A stretch of DNA of 64,000 bases from contig NZ_CP021744.1 in the NCBI RefSeq assembly GCF_002192455.1, positions 5,985,501 to 6,049,500 of the forward strand. Direction: 5' to 3'. The notes under the pieces were generated by a model that did not search any database, was not told the origin of the DNA, and saw only the letters and a program-made list of their open reading frames with translations. Positions 1-7,668 of this stretch are shown here, in pieces. Position 1 is the stretch's first letter, and each line of letters begins with the position of its first letter. Position numbers and translations under genes: made by a program. This stretch comes from Streptomyces albireticuli (GTDB lineage: Bacteria; Actinomycetota; Actinomycetes; Streptomycetales; Streptomycetaceae).

Positions 1-670
1 GCTCGGGCTCACACCGCTGGAGACCGGCCTGCGGCTGCTGCCGCTCACCCTCGCCGCGATGGCCGCGGGCCTGGTCGGCTCCCGGCTGCTCCAGCGGCTC
101 GGCCCGCGCGCGATGGTCGCCCTCGGCTTCGTGCTGACCGCGGCGGCGGTCGCCTCGCTGACGGTGATGGGCACGCAGGACCGCCCCACGGTGCTCGTGG
201 GCGGCTTCGTCCTCCTCGGCTTCGGCCTGGAGACCACGCTCTTCGGGGCCTACGAGTCGATGCTCAGCGAGGCCCCCGCGGAGTCCGCCGGCGGGGCCGC
301 GGCGATCGGCGAGACCTCGTACCAGCTCGGCGCGGGCATCGGCATCGCGCTCCTGGGCAGCGTCATGAACGCCACGTACGCGCCCGGCGTCGCCGGCGCG
401 CGGGGGGTGCCGAGCGCGGACTCGGCCGCCGCGAGCCACTCCCTGGGCGAGGCCTACGAGGTCGCCTCCCGGCTCGGGGGGCCGGCGGGGGAGGCGCTGC
501 GGGTGGCGGCGCGGGACGCGTTCGTCCACGGTCTGCATGTGACGTTGCTGATCAGCGCGGGGCTGTTGCTGCTGGGGGCGGTGGCGGCGACGCGGCTGCC
601 GAAGGCGATGGACTGCGGCGGGGGCGCGGCGGACGAGGCCGCGCCGGTGGCGGCGGAACGGTCGAGCTGA
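1..670 (+). CDS. MFS drug-efflux transporter, C-terminal part (DHA2/EmrB-QacA type)
   Basis: The reading frame is open from base 2, so the gene enters from outside the window and only its last ~222 residues are seen. The visible part has several hydrophobic helices separated by short basic loops. The segment LGFGLETTLFGAYESMLSEAPAE..GGAAAIGETSYQLGAGIGIALLGS resembles the late helices of 14-TM DHA2 exporters, where a Gly-rich helix follows the loop after TM11. The polypeptide ends in a short Ala/Asp-rich cytoplasmic tail. Proton-driven efflux of a small amphipathic compound is the family role; the substrate cannot be read. It is followed by a 190-bp gap before the acyl-CoA dehydrogenase gene, so it is probably not in that operon. 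Confidence 0.8.
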   Translation, partial: LGLTPLETGLRLLPLTLAAMAAGLVGSRLLQRLGPRAMVALGFVLTAAAVASLTVMGTQDRPTVLVGGFVLLGFGLETTLFGAYESMLSEAPAESAGGAAAIGETSYQLGAGIGIALLGSVMNATYAPGVAGARGVPSADSAAASHSLGEAYEVASRLGGPAGEALRVAARDAFVHGLHVTLLISAGLLLLGAVAATRLPKAMDCGGGAADEAAPVAAERSS

Positions 671-860
671 GCGCGGGGGTTCCTTCCGCCCGCACCTACC
701 CGGACCGGGGCCGACGCCGCCGGGTCGCGCGTACCGCCGGGGGTGCCCCGACGGGCCCGGCGCCTCCCGGAGGCATCTGGACGGGTTCGTGAACGGGCGT
801 TAGCGTCGGGCCGTGATCAGGCCGGCCGCCGCGGCCGGCGCCGTAGTGTCGGAGGCTGGC

Positions 861-2060
861 ATGTCCGTACCCTCGTCCCCCCGCAGCGCGACCACGTTCG
901 ATCCGCACGACCCCCTCGGCATCGACGATCTGCTGACACCCGAGGATCTCGCCGTCCGCGACACCATCCGCCGCTGGGCCGCCGACCGCGTCCTGCCGCA
1001 CATCGCCGGCTGGTACGAGCGCGGGGAACTCCCCGTCATCCGGGAACTCACGCGCGAACTCGGCGCCATGGGCGCTCTCGGCATGCCGCTCACCGGCTAC
1101 GGCTGCGCGGGCGCGAGCGCCGTGCAGTACGGGCTCGCCTGCCTGGAGCTGGAGGCCGCCGACTCCGGCATCCGCTCCCTCGTCTCCGTGCAGGGCTCCC
1201 TCGCGATGTACGCGATCCACCGCTTCGGCTCGGAGGAGCAGCGGCAGCGCTGGCTGCCCGGCATGGCCGCCGGCGAGCTCATCGGCTGCTTCGGGCTCAC
1301 CGAGCCCGACCACGGCTCCGACCCGGCCGGGATGCGCACCCGGGCCAAGCGCGACGGGAGCGACTGGGTGCTCACCGGCCGCAAGATGTGGATCACCAAT
1401 GGCTCGGTGGCCGACGTGGCCGTTGTCTGGGCGCGCACCGACGAGGGGATACGGGGCTTCCTCGTGCCCACGGACAGCCCCGGCTTCTCCGCGCCCGAAA
1501 TCACCCATAAGTGGTCACTGCGTGCGTCCGTCACGAGTGAACTGGTCCTCGACGAGGTGCGGCTGCCGGCCGACGCGGTGCTCCCGGAGGTCACCGGACT
1601 GCGGGGTCCGCTCGGGTGTCTGAACCACGCGCGCTACGGGATCGTGTGGGGCGCCATGGGCGCCGCGCGCAGCAGCTTCGAGTCGGCGCTGGACTACGCC
1701 CGCTCCCGTGAGCAGTTCGGCCGGCCCATCGGCGGCTTCCAGCTCACCCAGGCCAAGCTCGCCGACATGGCGCTGGAACTGCACAAGGGCATCCTGCTCG
1801 CCCACCACCTGGGGCTGCGCATGGACGCGGGGACGCTCCGCCCGGAGCAGGTCAGCTTCGGGAAGCTCAACAACGTGCGCGAGGCGATCGACATCTGCCG
1901 CACGGCCAGGACCGTCCTCGGCGCCAACGGGATCTCGCTGGAGTACCCCGTGATGCGGCACGCCACGAACCTGGAGTCGGTGCTCACCTACGAGGGCACC
2001 GTGGAGATGCACCAGCTGGTGCTGGGCAAGGCGCTCACCGGTCTCGACGCGTTCCGCTGA
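861..2060 (+). CDS. acyl-CoA dehydrogenase, glutaryl-CoA dehydrogenase-like
   Basis: A 399-residue flavoprotein of the acyl-CoA dehydrogenase family. ATG at 861 is chosen because GGAGG lies 6 bases upstream; a GTG at 813 would add 16 residues with no homologous look. The N-terminal helical domain, the middle beta domain (GCFGLTEPDHGSDPAG, then WITNGSVAD, which contact FAD) and the C-terminal helical domain are all present. The C-terminal motif NLESVLTYEGTVEMHQLVLG carries the catalytic Glu in the YEGT context. An Arg in SGIRSLVSVQGSL matches the Arg that binds the glutaryl carboxylate in glutaryl-CoA dehydrogenases, so glutaryl-CoA to crotonyl-CoA (lysine/tryptophan catabolism) is the best guess. 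It converges on sflA with only 20 bp between the stop codons. Confidence 0.85.
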   Translation: MSVPSSPRSATTFDPHDPLGIDDLLTPEDLAVRDTIRRWAADRVLPHIAGWYERGELPVIRELTRELGAMGALGMPLTGYGCAGASAVQYGLACLELEAADSGIRSLVSVQGSLAMYAIHRFGSEEQRQRWLPGMAAGELIGCFGLTEPDHGSDPAGMRTRAKRDGSDWVLTGRKMWITNGSVADVAVVWARTDEGIRGFLVPTDSPGFSAPEITHKWSLRASVTSELVLDEVRLPADAVLPEVTGLRGPLGCLNHARYGIVWGAMGAARSSFESALDYARSREQFGRPIGGFQLTQAKLADMALELHKGILLAHHLGLRMDAGTLRPEQVSFGKLNNVREAIDICRTARTVLGANGISLEYPVMRHATNLESVLTYEGTVEMHQLVLGKALTGLDAFR

Positions 2061-2080
2061 GCACCCGCCCGCGAGGGGCG

Positions 2081-2518
2081 TCAGCTCTGGTTGAAGAAGC
2101 CTCCGTTCGTCCGCCCCGTGGGTTCGCCGTTGAGCACCTTGTAGTCGGCGGGGGTGAGCAGGAAGACCCGGTTGGCGACCCGCTCGATGGAACCGCGCAG
2201 GCCGAAGGTCAGCCCCGCCGCGAAGTCCACGACGCGCTTGGCGTCGTTGGGCTCCATGCCGGTGAGGTTGACGATCACCGGCACCCCCTCGCGGAAGAGC
2301 TCGCCGATGCCCCGGGCGTCCCGGAAGCCGTCCGGGGTGACGGTCGCGATCCGCGTGCCCTGTTCCTGCGCGGTCTCGTCCGCCACCCGCACCTTCGGGT
2401 TGGTCACCCAGGAGTCGCCGGGCTCGGGCCCCTCGGCGTAGTCGTCGTCGTAGTAGCGCTCGTCATCGCTGTCGTCGACGAGGCCGAGCCAGGCACTCGC
2501 CTTGCGCACCGATCCCAT
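2081..2518 (-). CDS. sflA: SepF-like cell-division protein
   Basis: A 145-residue protein with the SepF layout: an N-terminal amphipathic segment (MGSVRKASAWLGLVDD) for membrane contact, a short acidic linker with a Tyr/Asp-rich patch (DDERYYDDDYAEG), and a C-terminal SepF domain from about residue 55 (RIATVTPDGFRDARGIGELFREG, VPVIVNLTGM, DAKRVVDFAAGLTFGLRGSIERV, VFLLTP). SepF proteins polymerise and link FtsZ to the membrane. Streptomyces has one true SepF in the dcw cluster plus two SepF-like paralogues, SflA and SflB, that influence Z-ladder formation and DynB. This gene lacks dcw neighbours, so it is a paralogue; the symbol sflA rests on remembered gene order near dnaE2. GAGGAGG sits 5 bases before the ATG. 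Confidence 0.82.
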   Translation of the reverse strand: MGSVRKASAWLGLVDDSDDERYYDDDYAEGPEPGDSWVTNPKVRVADETAQEQGTRIATVTPDGFRDARGIGELFREGVPVIVNLTGMEPNDAKRVVDFAAGLTFGLRGSIERVANRVFLLTPADYKVLNGEPTGRTNGGFFNQS

Positions 2519-2599
2519 GGACGCCTCCTCTCACACGCGGTGTGGTCCGACCGCTTCTCTATCGTCGTCCATGATGCGGATGATGTGCCAAGTGGATGG

Positions 2600-2654
2600 C
2601 CGCCAAGCGAGGATTTCGTGACGCATCTGGTGCAAAGCGCTTGGCGGTGCGTCA
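2600..2654. other. interleaved inverted repeats in the sflA / DUF5685 divergent spacer
   Basis: Two perfect inverted repeats interlock. CCGCCAAGCG (2600-2609) pairs with CGCTTGGCGG (2638-2647), and TGACGCA (2619-2625) pairs with TGCGTCA (2648-2654). The arm order a-b-a'-b' is that of an H-type pseudoknot if transcribed, or of two overlapping operators if read as DNA. The rest of the 273-bp spacer holds a second hairpin, CGGTCCGC (2711-2718) with GCGGACCG (2724-2731), and a possible TAGGAT -10 element at 2750-2755, about 37 bp before the TTG start of the DUF5685 gene. Confidence 0.5.
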
Positions 2655-2791
2655 GAAAGCCCGAGAGCTTCGCCACACGCTCTGGACCTGGGCATATGCG
2701 GTACGGGGAACGGTCCGCGGGCTGCGGACCGGTGTGGTTGTCCGGTGATTAGGATGCCCGGGTCCATCCACACCACACACGGGGGCTTGAA

Positions 2792-4030
2792 TTGTTCGGG
2801 ATCATCAGACCATGCCGGCACCGCCTCTCGGAGGCGATGCGCACGGAATGGATGGCCCACTTGTGCGGGCTCTGCCTCGCCCTGCGCGGTGACCACGGAC
2901 AGTTCGCGCGCGCCGCCACCAACTACGACGGACTTGTCATATCGGTGCTCGTCGAGGCCCAGTCGGCGCGCGCCGAGGACGCCGGCTCCTGGCGGCGCAC
3001 GGCCGGTCCCTGCCCGCTGCGCGGCATGCGCACCGCACCGGTCGCCCGGGGCGAGGGGGCGCGGCTCGCCGCGTCCGTCTCGCTCGTCCTGGCGTCCGCG
3101 AAGATGCGCGACCATGTGGCCGACGGTGACGGACTGTTGGCCCGGCGCCCGGTCGCCGCCGCGGCCCGGCGCGTCGCCGCGAAGTGGGACCGCGCCGGGG
3201 CCCGTACCGGATCGGACCTCGGTTTCGACACCGCCGTCCTCGTCGACGCGGTCGACCGGCAGGCGGGCATCGAGGCCCGCGCGGGCGCCGGCACCCCGCT
3301 CCTGGACATCACCGAGCCGACCGAGACGGCGACCGCCGCGGCCTTCGGCCACACGGCGGTCCTCGCCGGCCGGCCCGGCAACAAGGAGCCGCTGGAGGAG
3401 GCCGGCCGGCTCTTCGGCCGGCTCGCGCATCTCCTCGACGCCGTCGAGGACCTGGCGGAGGACCGGGCGACCGGGGCGTGGAACCCCGTCGCCGCCACCG
3501 CGACGGACCTCGCCGAGGTGCGCCGGCTGTGCGACGACGCCGTGCACGGCGTACGCCTCGCCCTGCGCGAGGTCGACTTCGCGAGCAAGGCGCAGGGCAG
3601 GCTGGCGCACCTGCTCCTCGCGCACGAACTGGACCGGGCGGTGGACCGGGCGTTCGGCACCTCGGGCTGCGGCCACCAGGGGCACGCGGAGGCGGCCGCG
3701 GGCGGCCCCGAGGCCCCCGGCGGGCAGGCCGTGGGCGCCTTCGGGCCGCCGCCGGTCATGCCGCCCGGCGCGCCGCCGGAGCCGCCGCGCTGGGGCAAGC
3801 AGCGCGGGCTGATCGCCGGCTGCGCGGTGTGGAGCGGTCTTCTGTGCACCTGTCAGCTGTGCTGCGCCGACCCGTTCCACGACCCGTGGAGCGGGCAGCC
3901 GCGCCAGGGGTGCTGTCACAAGTGCGACTGCGGTGACGGGGATTGCAGTAACTGCGATTCTTGCTGTGACTGTTGCAATTGCTGTGAAAACTGTGACTGC
4001 TGCGACTGTGGGTGTGACTGCGGCTGCTGA
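2792..4030 (+). CDS. DUF5685 family protein with a cysteine-rich C-terminal tail
   Basis: A 412-residue protein of unknown function. The TTG at 2792 is chosen as start because members of this family, as I recall them, begin MFGI(V/I)RPC and a G-rich Shine-Dalgarno (GGGGG) lies just upstream. The N-terminal part has conserved-looking Cys residues (IIRPCRHRL, HLCGLCLALRGDHGQ) followed by an Ala-rich helical region to about residue 300. After a Gly/Pro linker and a hydrophobic stretch (GLIAGCAVWSGLLCTCQLCC), the last 40 residues contain 19 cysteines in CC, CDC and CNCC patterns with Asp, Gly and Asn. This suggests metal binding or a cross-linked tail. The DNA of the tail uses TGT, GAT, AAC and AAT codons and is visibly poorer in GC than its surroundings. 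No enzymatic motif was recognised. Confidence 0.75.
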   Translation: MFGIIRPCRHRLSEAMRTEWMAHLCGLCLALRGDHGQFARAATNYDGLVISVLVEAQSARAEDAGSWRRTAGPCPLRGMRTAPVARGEGARLAASVSLVLASAKMRDHVADGDGLLARRPVAAAARRVAAKWDRAGARTGSDLGFDTAVLVDAVDRQAGIEARAGAGTPLLDITEPTETATAAAFGHTAVLAGRPGNKEPLEEAGRLFGRLAHLLDAVEDLAEDRATGAWNPVAATATDLAEVRRLCDDAVHGVRLALREVDFASKAQGRLAHLLLAHELDRAVDRAFGTSGCGHQGHAEAAAGGPEAPGGQAVGAFGPPPVMPPGAPPEPPRWGKQRGLIAGCAVWSGLLCTCQLCCADPFHDPWSGQPRQGCCHKCDCGDGDCSNCDSCCDCCNCCENCDCCDCGCDCGC

Positions 4031-4356
4031 ACGGGCGTACCGGCCACCGGGCCGCCGCTCCGTGCGGACGACGTGCGAGGGGAAGCGCGGCCTGCGGGCC
4101 GCGCGGGCACAGCGGGGGTGAAGGCGTGCGAGGGCGCGCGGGACGCGTCAGCCCTGACGGGGGACCGGGCACGAGGCCGGACAGGAGCCCGGACACGCCG
4201 CCGACCAGACATGACCGAAGTCGATGTGGTCCCGGGTGACCAGCCGTTGCCCTGAGTGCATGGGCCAAGTGGAACAGCCTTCCGTTTCCGCGTCAACCGG
4301 CTCCGGTGCGTTCGTCCGGCATGTGGACCGCGATATGGACACCCGTCCGGAGACGC

Positions 4357-4387
4357 TTGACAGCGGGCCGTGGCCCCGGCTTAGCCT
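4357..4387 (+). promoter_or_regulatory. candidate promoter for the oxidoreductase operon
   Basis: TTGACA at 4357-4362 and TAGCCT at 4382-4387 are separated by 19 bp, which is one or two bases longer than ideal. They lie about 85 bp before the ATG at 4473. The rest of the 442-bp gap from 4031 to 4472 shows no open frame that looks coding and no strong hairpin. Confidence 0.4.
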
Positions 4388-4472
4388 CGGGGTCCGGCCG
4401 TGCTGAGGGGCGCGGTCCGGGTGTGAAGGCGTCAACTCCCGTGTTCGATCACCGCATCCACGGAGCCTTCGC

Positions 4473-6410
4473 ATGCCCGCGCGCCCGGCGGTACCGTCCG
4501 CCTCCTCCCGCACCCCCGTGATCCCCGGCGGAAACGGTTCTCCCCCCGCCTCACCCCCTGTCCCCTCGCTCGTCGTCATCGGCGCCGGCCCCCGGGGCAC
4601 CGGCATCGTCGGACGCCTCGCCGCCAACGCCCCCGAGCTCCTCGCGGGCCGGCGCCTCGACCTCCACCTCGTCGACCCCTACCCGCCCGGCGGCGGCCGG
4701 ATCTGGCGCGACCGCCAGTCCCCGCTGCTGTGGATGAACTCCACGGCCGAGGACGTCACGATGTACGACGACGCCTCCGTCGTGCACGAGGGCCCCCGCC
4801 GCCCCGGCCCCTCCCTCGCCGAGTGGGCCGCCCAGATCCGCGACGGCACCCGCCCCGCGGACGGCCTCGACGACGCGACGGCCCGCGAGGCCCGCGCGCT
4901 CACCGGGCGGAGCTTCGCCGGCAGACGGCTCCAGAGCGCCTACCTCCGCTCGGTGTACGAGGAGGCCGTGGCCGCCCTGCCGCCCGGGATCACCGTCCAC
5001 GAACACCGCCGCCGGGCCCTCGGCGTCACCGCCGCGCCGGACGGGCGGCGGCACGTCCGCCTGGCGGGCCGGTCCGCCCCGCTGGCCGCCGACGTCGTCG
5101 TCCTCGCCCTCGGCCATCTCCCCAGCCGCCCCGACGCCGAACAGCGCGCCCTGACCGCCTTCGCCGCCCGGCACGGACTCACCTACCTGCCGCCTGACTT
5201 CACCGCCGACAGCGACCTGAGCGCCCTCCGCCCCGGCGCACCGGTCCTCGTGCGCGGCTTCGGCCTCGCCTTCGTCGACCTCATGGTGCTGCTGACCGAG
5301 GGCCGCGGCGGCCGCTGGGGCGAGGACCGCGCCGGCGATCCCGTCTACCACCCCTCCGGCCGCGAACCCGTCCTCCACGTCGGATCCCGGCGCGGTGTCC
5401 CGTACCGCTCGAAGATCGGCTACTCCTGGCGGGGCGAACGGCCCCCGCTGCCGCGCTTCCTCGGCCCCGCCGAGATCGCCCGGCTGCGCCGCCGCCCCGG
5501 CCCCCTCGACTTCGACCGCGACCTGTGGCCCCTGATCGAGAAGGAGCTGGGATTCGCCCACTACCACCGGCTGTTCACCGCGCACCCCGAGCGCACCCGC
5601 CTCGGCTGGCCCGCCTTCGAGGCCCGCTACGCCGCCTGCGCCCCCGGCGGCGCCGGGCTCCTCGCCCTCGTCGCCTCGGCCGTGCCCGACCCGGCCGACC
5701 GGCTCGACCTCGCCGCCCTCGACCACCCCCTGGCCGGACGGCGCTTCCCCGACCAGGAGTCGCTCCAGGACGGCCTGCGCGCCCACATCGAGGCCGACCT
5801 CGCCCGCCGCCACGACCGCCGGCACAGCCCCGACCTCGCCGTCTTCCTCGGTCTGCTCTCCGTCTACGGACAGCTCGCCCAGCTCGGCGACGTGGGCCCC
5901 TGGTGGCACGGCTTCTTCAGCTACCTGGCCTCCGGCCCGCCCGGTCCCCGGCTGCGTCAGCTCCTCGCCCTCTCCCGGGCCGGCGTGGTGCGCTTCGCCG
6001 GCGCCGGCCTGACCGTGACCGCCGACCACGAGCGCGGGCTGTTCCGCGCCCACAGCACCGCCGTCCCCGGGCGGTACACCGAGGCCACCGCCCTCGTCGA
6101 GGCCCGGCTGCCCGCGCCGACCGTCGACCGCTCCGCCGACCCGCTGCTGCGCGCCCTGCGCGCCGAGGCCGCGGTCACCCCCGCCGGGCTGCTCGCCGTC
6201 GACCCCGACGACGGCCGCGTACTCGACCCCGCCGGCCGCTCGCACGCCCGCCTGTTCGCCCTCGGCCCGCACACCGACGCCCGCGCCACCGGAGCCTTCG
6301 CCCGGCCGGGCACCAACGCCCCCGCCTTCCGGCAGAACGACGCCACCGCCCGCGCCGCCCTCAGGACGCTCCGCGCCCTGTCCGACCGGACGGCGGCGCC
6401 CGGCACCTGA
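4473..6410 (+). CDS. FAD/NAD(P)-binding protein (PF13454-like)
   Basis: A 645-residue flavoprotein. After a Pro-rich leader of ~30 residues, a dinucleotide-binding fold starts at PSLVVIGAGPRGTG (GxGxxG at 37-44), followed by an acidic strand end (LHLVDPYPPGGGRIW). The motif LLWMNSTAEDVTMYDD is typical of this uncharacterised family. A second Rossmann-like strand, DVVVLALGH, closes the NAD(P) part. Later conserved pieces are GFGLAFVDLMVLLTEGRGG and the C-terminal LFALGPHTDARATGAFARPGTNAPAFRQNDATAR. GGAG stands 7 bases before the ATG. The gene heads a co-directional group with two FMN monooxygenases and a DUF1684 gene, so it may supply a redox step acting on the same substrate. The stop codon lies inside the first unit of a tandem repeat. 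No substrate can be deduced. Confidence 0.75.
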   Translation: MPARPAVPSASSRTPVIPGGNGSPPASPPVPSLVVIGAGPRGTGIVGRLAANAPELLAGRRLDLHLVDPYPPGGGRIWRDRQSPLLWMNSTAEDVTMYDDASVVHEGPRRPGPSLAEWAAQIRDGTRPADGLDDATAREARALTGRSFAGRRLQSAYLRSVYEEAVAALPPGITVHEHRRRALGVTAAPDGRRHVRLAGRSAPLAADVVVLALGHLPSRPDAEQRALTAFAARHGLTYLPPDFTADSDLSALRPGAPVLVRGFGLAFVDLMVLLTEGRGGRWGEDRAGDPVYHPSGREPVLHVGSRRGVPYRSKIGYSWRGERPPLPRFLGPAEIARLRRRPGPLDFDRDLWPLIEKELGFAHYHRLFTAHPERTRLGWPAFEARYAACAPGGAGLLALVASAVPDPADRLDLAALDHPLAGRRFPDQESLQDGLRAHIEADLARRHDRRHSPDLAVFLGLLSVYGQLAQLGDVGPWWHGFFSYLASGPPGPRLRQLLALSRAGVVRFAGAGLTVTADHERGLFRAHSTAVPGRYTEATALVEARLPAPTVDRSADPLLRALRAEAAVTPAGLLAVDPDDGRVLDPAGRSHARLFALGPHTDARATGAFARPGTNAPAFRQNDATARAALRTLRALSDRTAAPGT

Positions 6411-6590
6411 CCCGTACCCGCCCGCGCACCTGACCCGTACCCGGCACCTGACCCGTACCCGGCACCTGACCCGTACCCGGCACCCGACCCGTACCCGATC
6501 ACGCAGCTGACCCGTACCGGCCCACGCACCTGACCTGTACCCGATCACGCGCCCGACCCGTACCCGATCACGCACCCGCCCCAGCGCCCT
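6404..6590 (+). repeat. 18/23-bp tandem repeat downstream of the FAD protein gene
   Basis: Units of CACCTGACCCGTACCCGG begin at 6404, 6427, 6445, 6463, 6481, 6504, 6527, 6550 and (decayed) 6573. The steps are 23, 18, 18, 18, 23, 23, 23 and 23 bp, the longer form carrying five extra bases such as ATCAC. The TGA of the first unit is the stop codon of the preceding gene. The array fills the 211-bp gap to the next start. It contains no obvious dyad symmetry. Confidence 0.9.
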
Positions 6591-6621
6591 GACCCCGCGC
6601 CCGACCCAGCAAGGGACGCCC

Positions 6622-7668
6622 ATGCCCGCACCGACCCGGCCCACCCGGCCCCTCCACCTGTCCGTCGCCCTCGACCGTCTCGCGGGCCACGGCGCCGAGC
6701 CCTACCTGAGCGCCGCCCGCCTCGCCGAGCGCGGCAGGCTGGACTTCGTCACCCTCGGCGACAGCCTCGGCCCGCCCCACCGGGGCACGAGCCGCCTGGA
6801 CGCCCTCGCCGTCCTCGCCCGGATCGCCCCCGCCACCGAGCGCATCGGCCTGGTGCCGACCGTCACCACCACGCACACCGAGCCCTTCCACGTCTCCTCC
6901 GCCGTCTCCACCCTGGACTGGGTGAGCCGCGGCCGGGCCGGCTGGACCGTGGACGTCTCGGCGGACGAGGCCACGGCCCGGCACTTCGGCCGCCGCGCCG
7001 CCGCGCCCGCCGCCGAACTCTGGCGCGAGGCCGGCGAGGTCGCCGACGTCGTCACCCGGCTCTGGGACAGCTGGGAGGACGACGCCGAGATACGCGACAC
7101 CGCCACCGGACGCTTCATCGACCGCGACAAGCTCCACTACGTCGACTTCGAGGGCACCGGCTTCTCCGTCCGCGGCCCCTCCATCGTGCCCCGCCCGCCC
7201 CAGGGGCACCCGGTCACCGCCGTGGACGCCACCGACCCGCTGCCCCGCGCGGTCGCCGCCGCCCACGCGGACCTCGCCTTCCTGCGCGTCCCGCGCCACG
7301 GCGACGGCACCCGCGCGCTCCGCGCCGCCCGCGACGACCTGCGCCGCCGGGCCCGGGACGCGGGCCGGGGCGAGGAGCTCCCCCTCGTCGTCGCCTCCCT
7401 GTCCGTCGCGCTGTACGCGGCCGCCGACGCCGTCGCCCTCGCCGACCTGGCGGGCGCCTGGTACGCGGACGGCCTCGTCGACGGCCTCCACCTCCGGCCC
7501 GAGGACCCCGGCCGGGACCTCGCCCTCCTCGTCGACGGGACCGTGCCCGTGCTCCAGCACCGGGGCCTGCTGCGCTCCTTCTACCCGGGCGGCACGCTCC
7601 GCGAGCACCTGTGCCTGCCGCGCCCCGCCAACCGCTACGCACGCGTCCGCACCGAGGGGGCCGCATGA
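6622..7668 (+). CDS. LLM-class flavin-dependent oxidoreductase
   Basis: A 348-residue bacterial-luciferase-like monooxygenase. The TIM-barrel starts at HLSVALDRLAGHG, followed by LDFVTLGDSL, the region IGLVPTVTTTHTEPFHVSSAVSTLDWVSRGRAGWTVDVS (the LLM segment that lines the FMN site), and LWDSWEDDA. The late FNXXCPQ-like segment SFYPGGTLREHLCLPRPANRYA is typical of the family's C-terminus. It oxidises a substrate with O2 and reduced FMN supplied by a separate flavin reductase; none is seen nearby. AAGGGA precedes the ATG. Its end overlaps the next gene by ATGA, so the two are translationally coupled, probably acting on related substrates or as partners. Confidence 0.85.
   Translation: MPAPTRPTRPLHLSVALDRLAGHGAEPYLSAARLAERGRLDFVTLGDSLGPPHRGTSRLDALAVLARIAPATERIGLVPTVTTTHTEPFHVSSAVSTLDWVSRGRAGWTVDVSADEATARHFGRRAAAPAAELWREAGEVADVVTRLWDSWEDDAEIRDTATGRFIDRDKLHYVDFEGTGFSVRGPSIVPRPPQGHPVTAVDATDPLPRAVAAAHADLAFLRVPRHGDGTRALRAARDDLRRRARDAGRGEELPLVVASLSVALYAAADAVALADLAGAWYADGLVDGLHLRPEDPGRDLALLVDGTVPVLQHRGLLRSFYPGGTLREHLCLPRPANRYARVRTEGAA

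Noticed and set aside
813..860. Upstream GTG start for the acyl-CoA dehydrogenase.
   Set aside because: It adds a 16-residue Ala/Gly-rich leader, and the ATG at 861 has a well-placed GGAGG.
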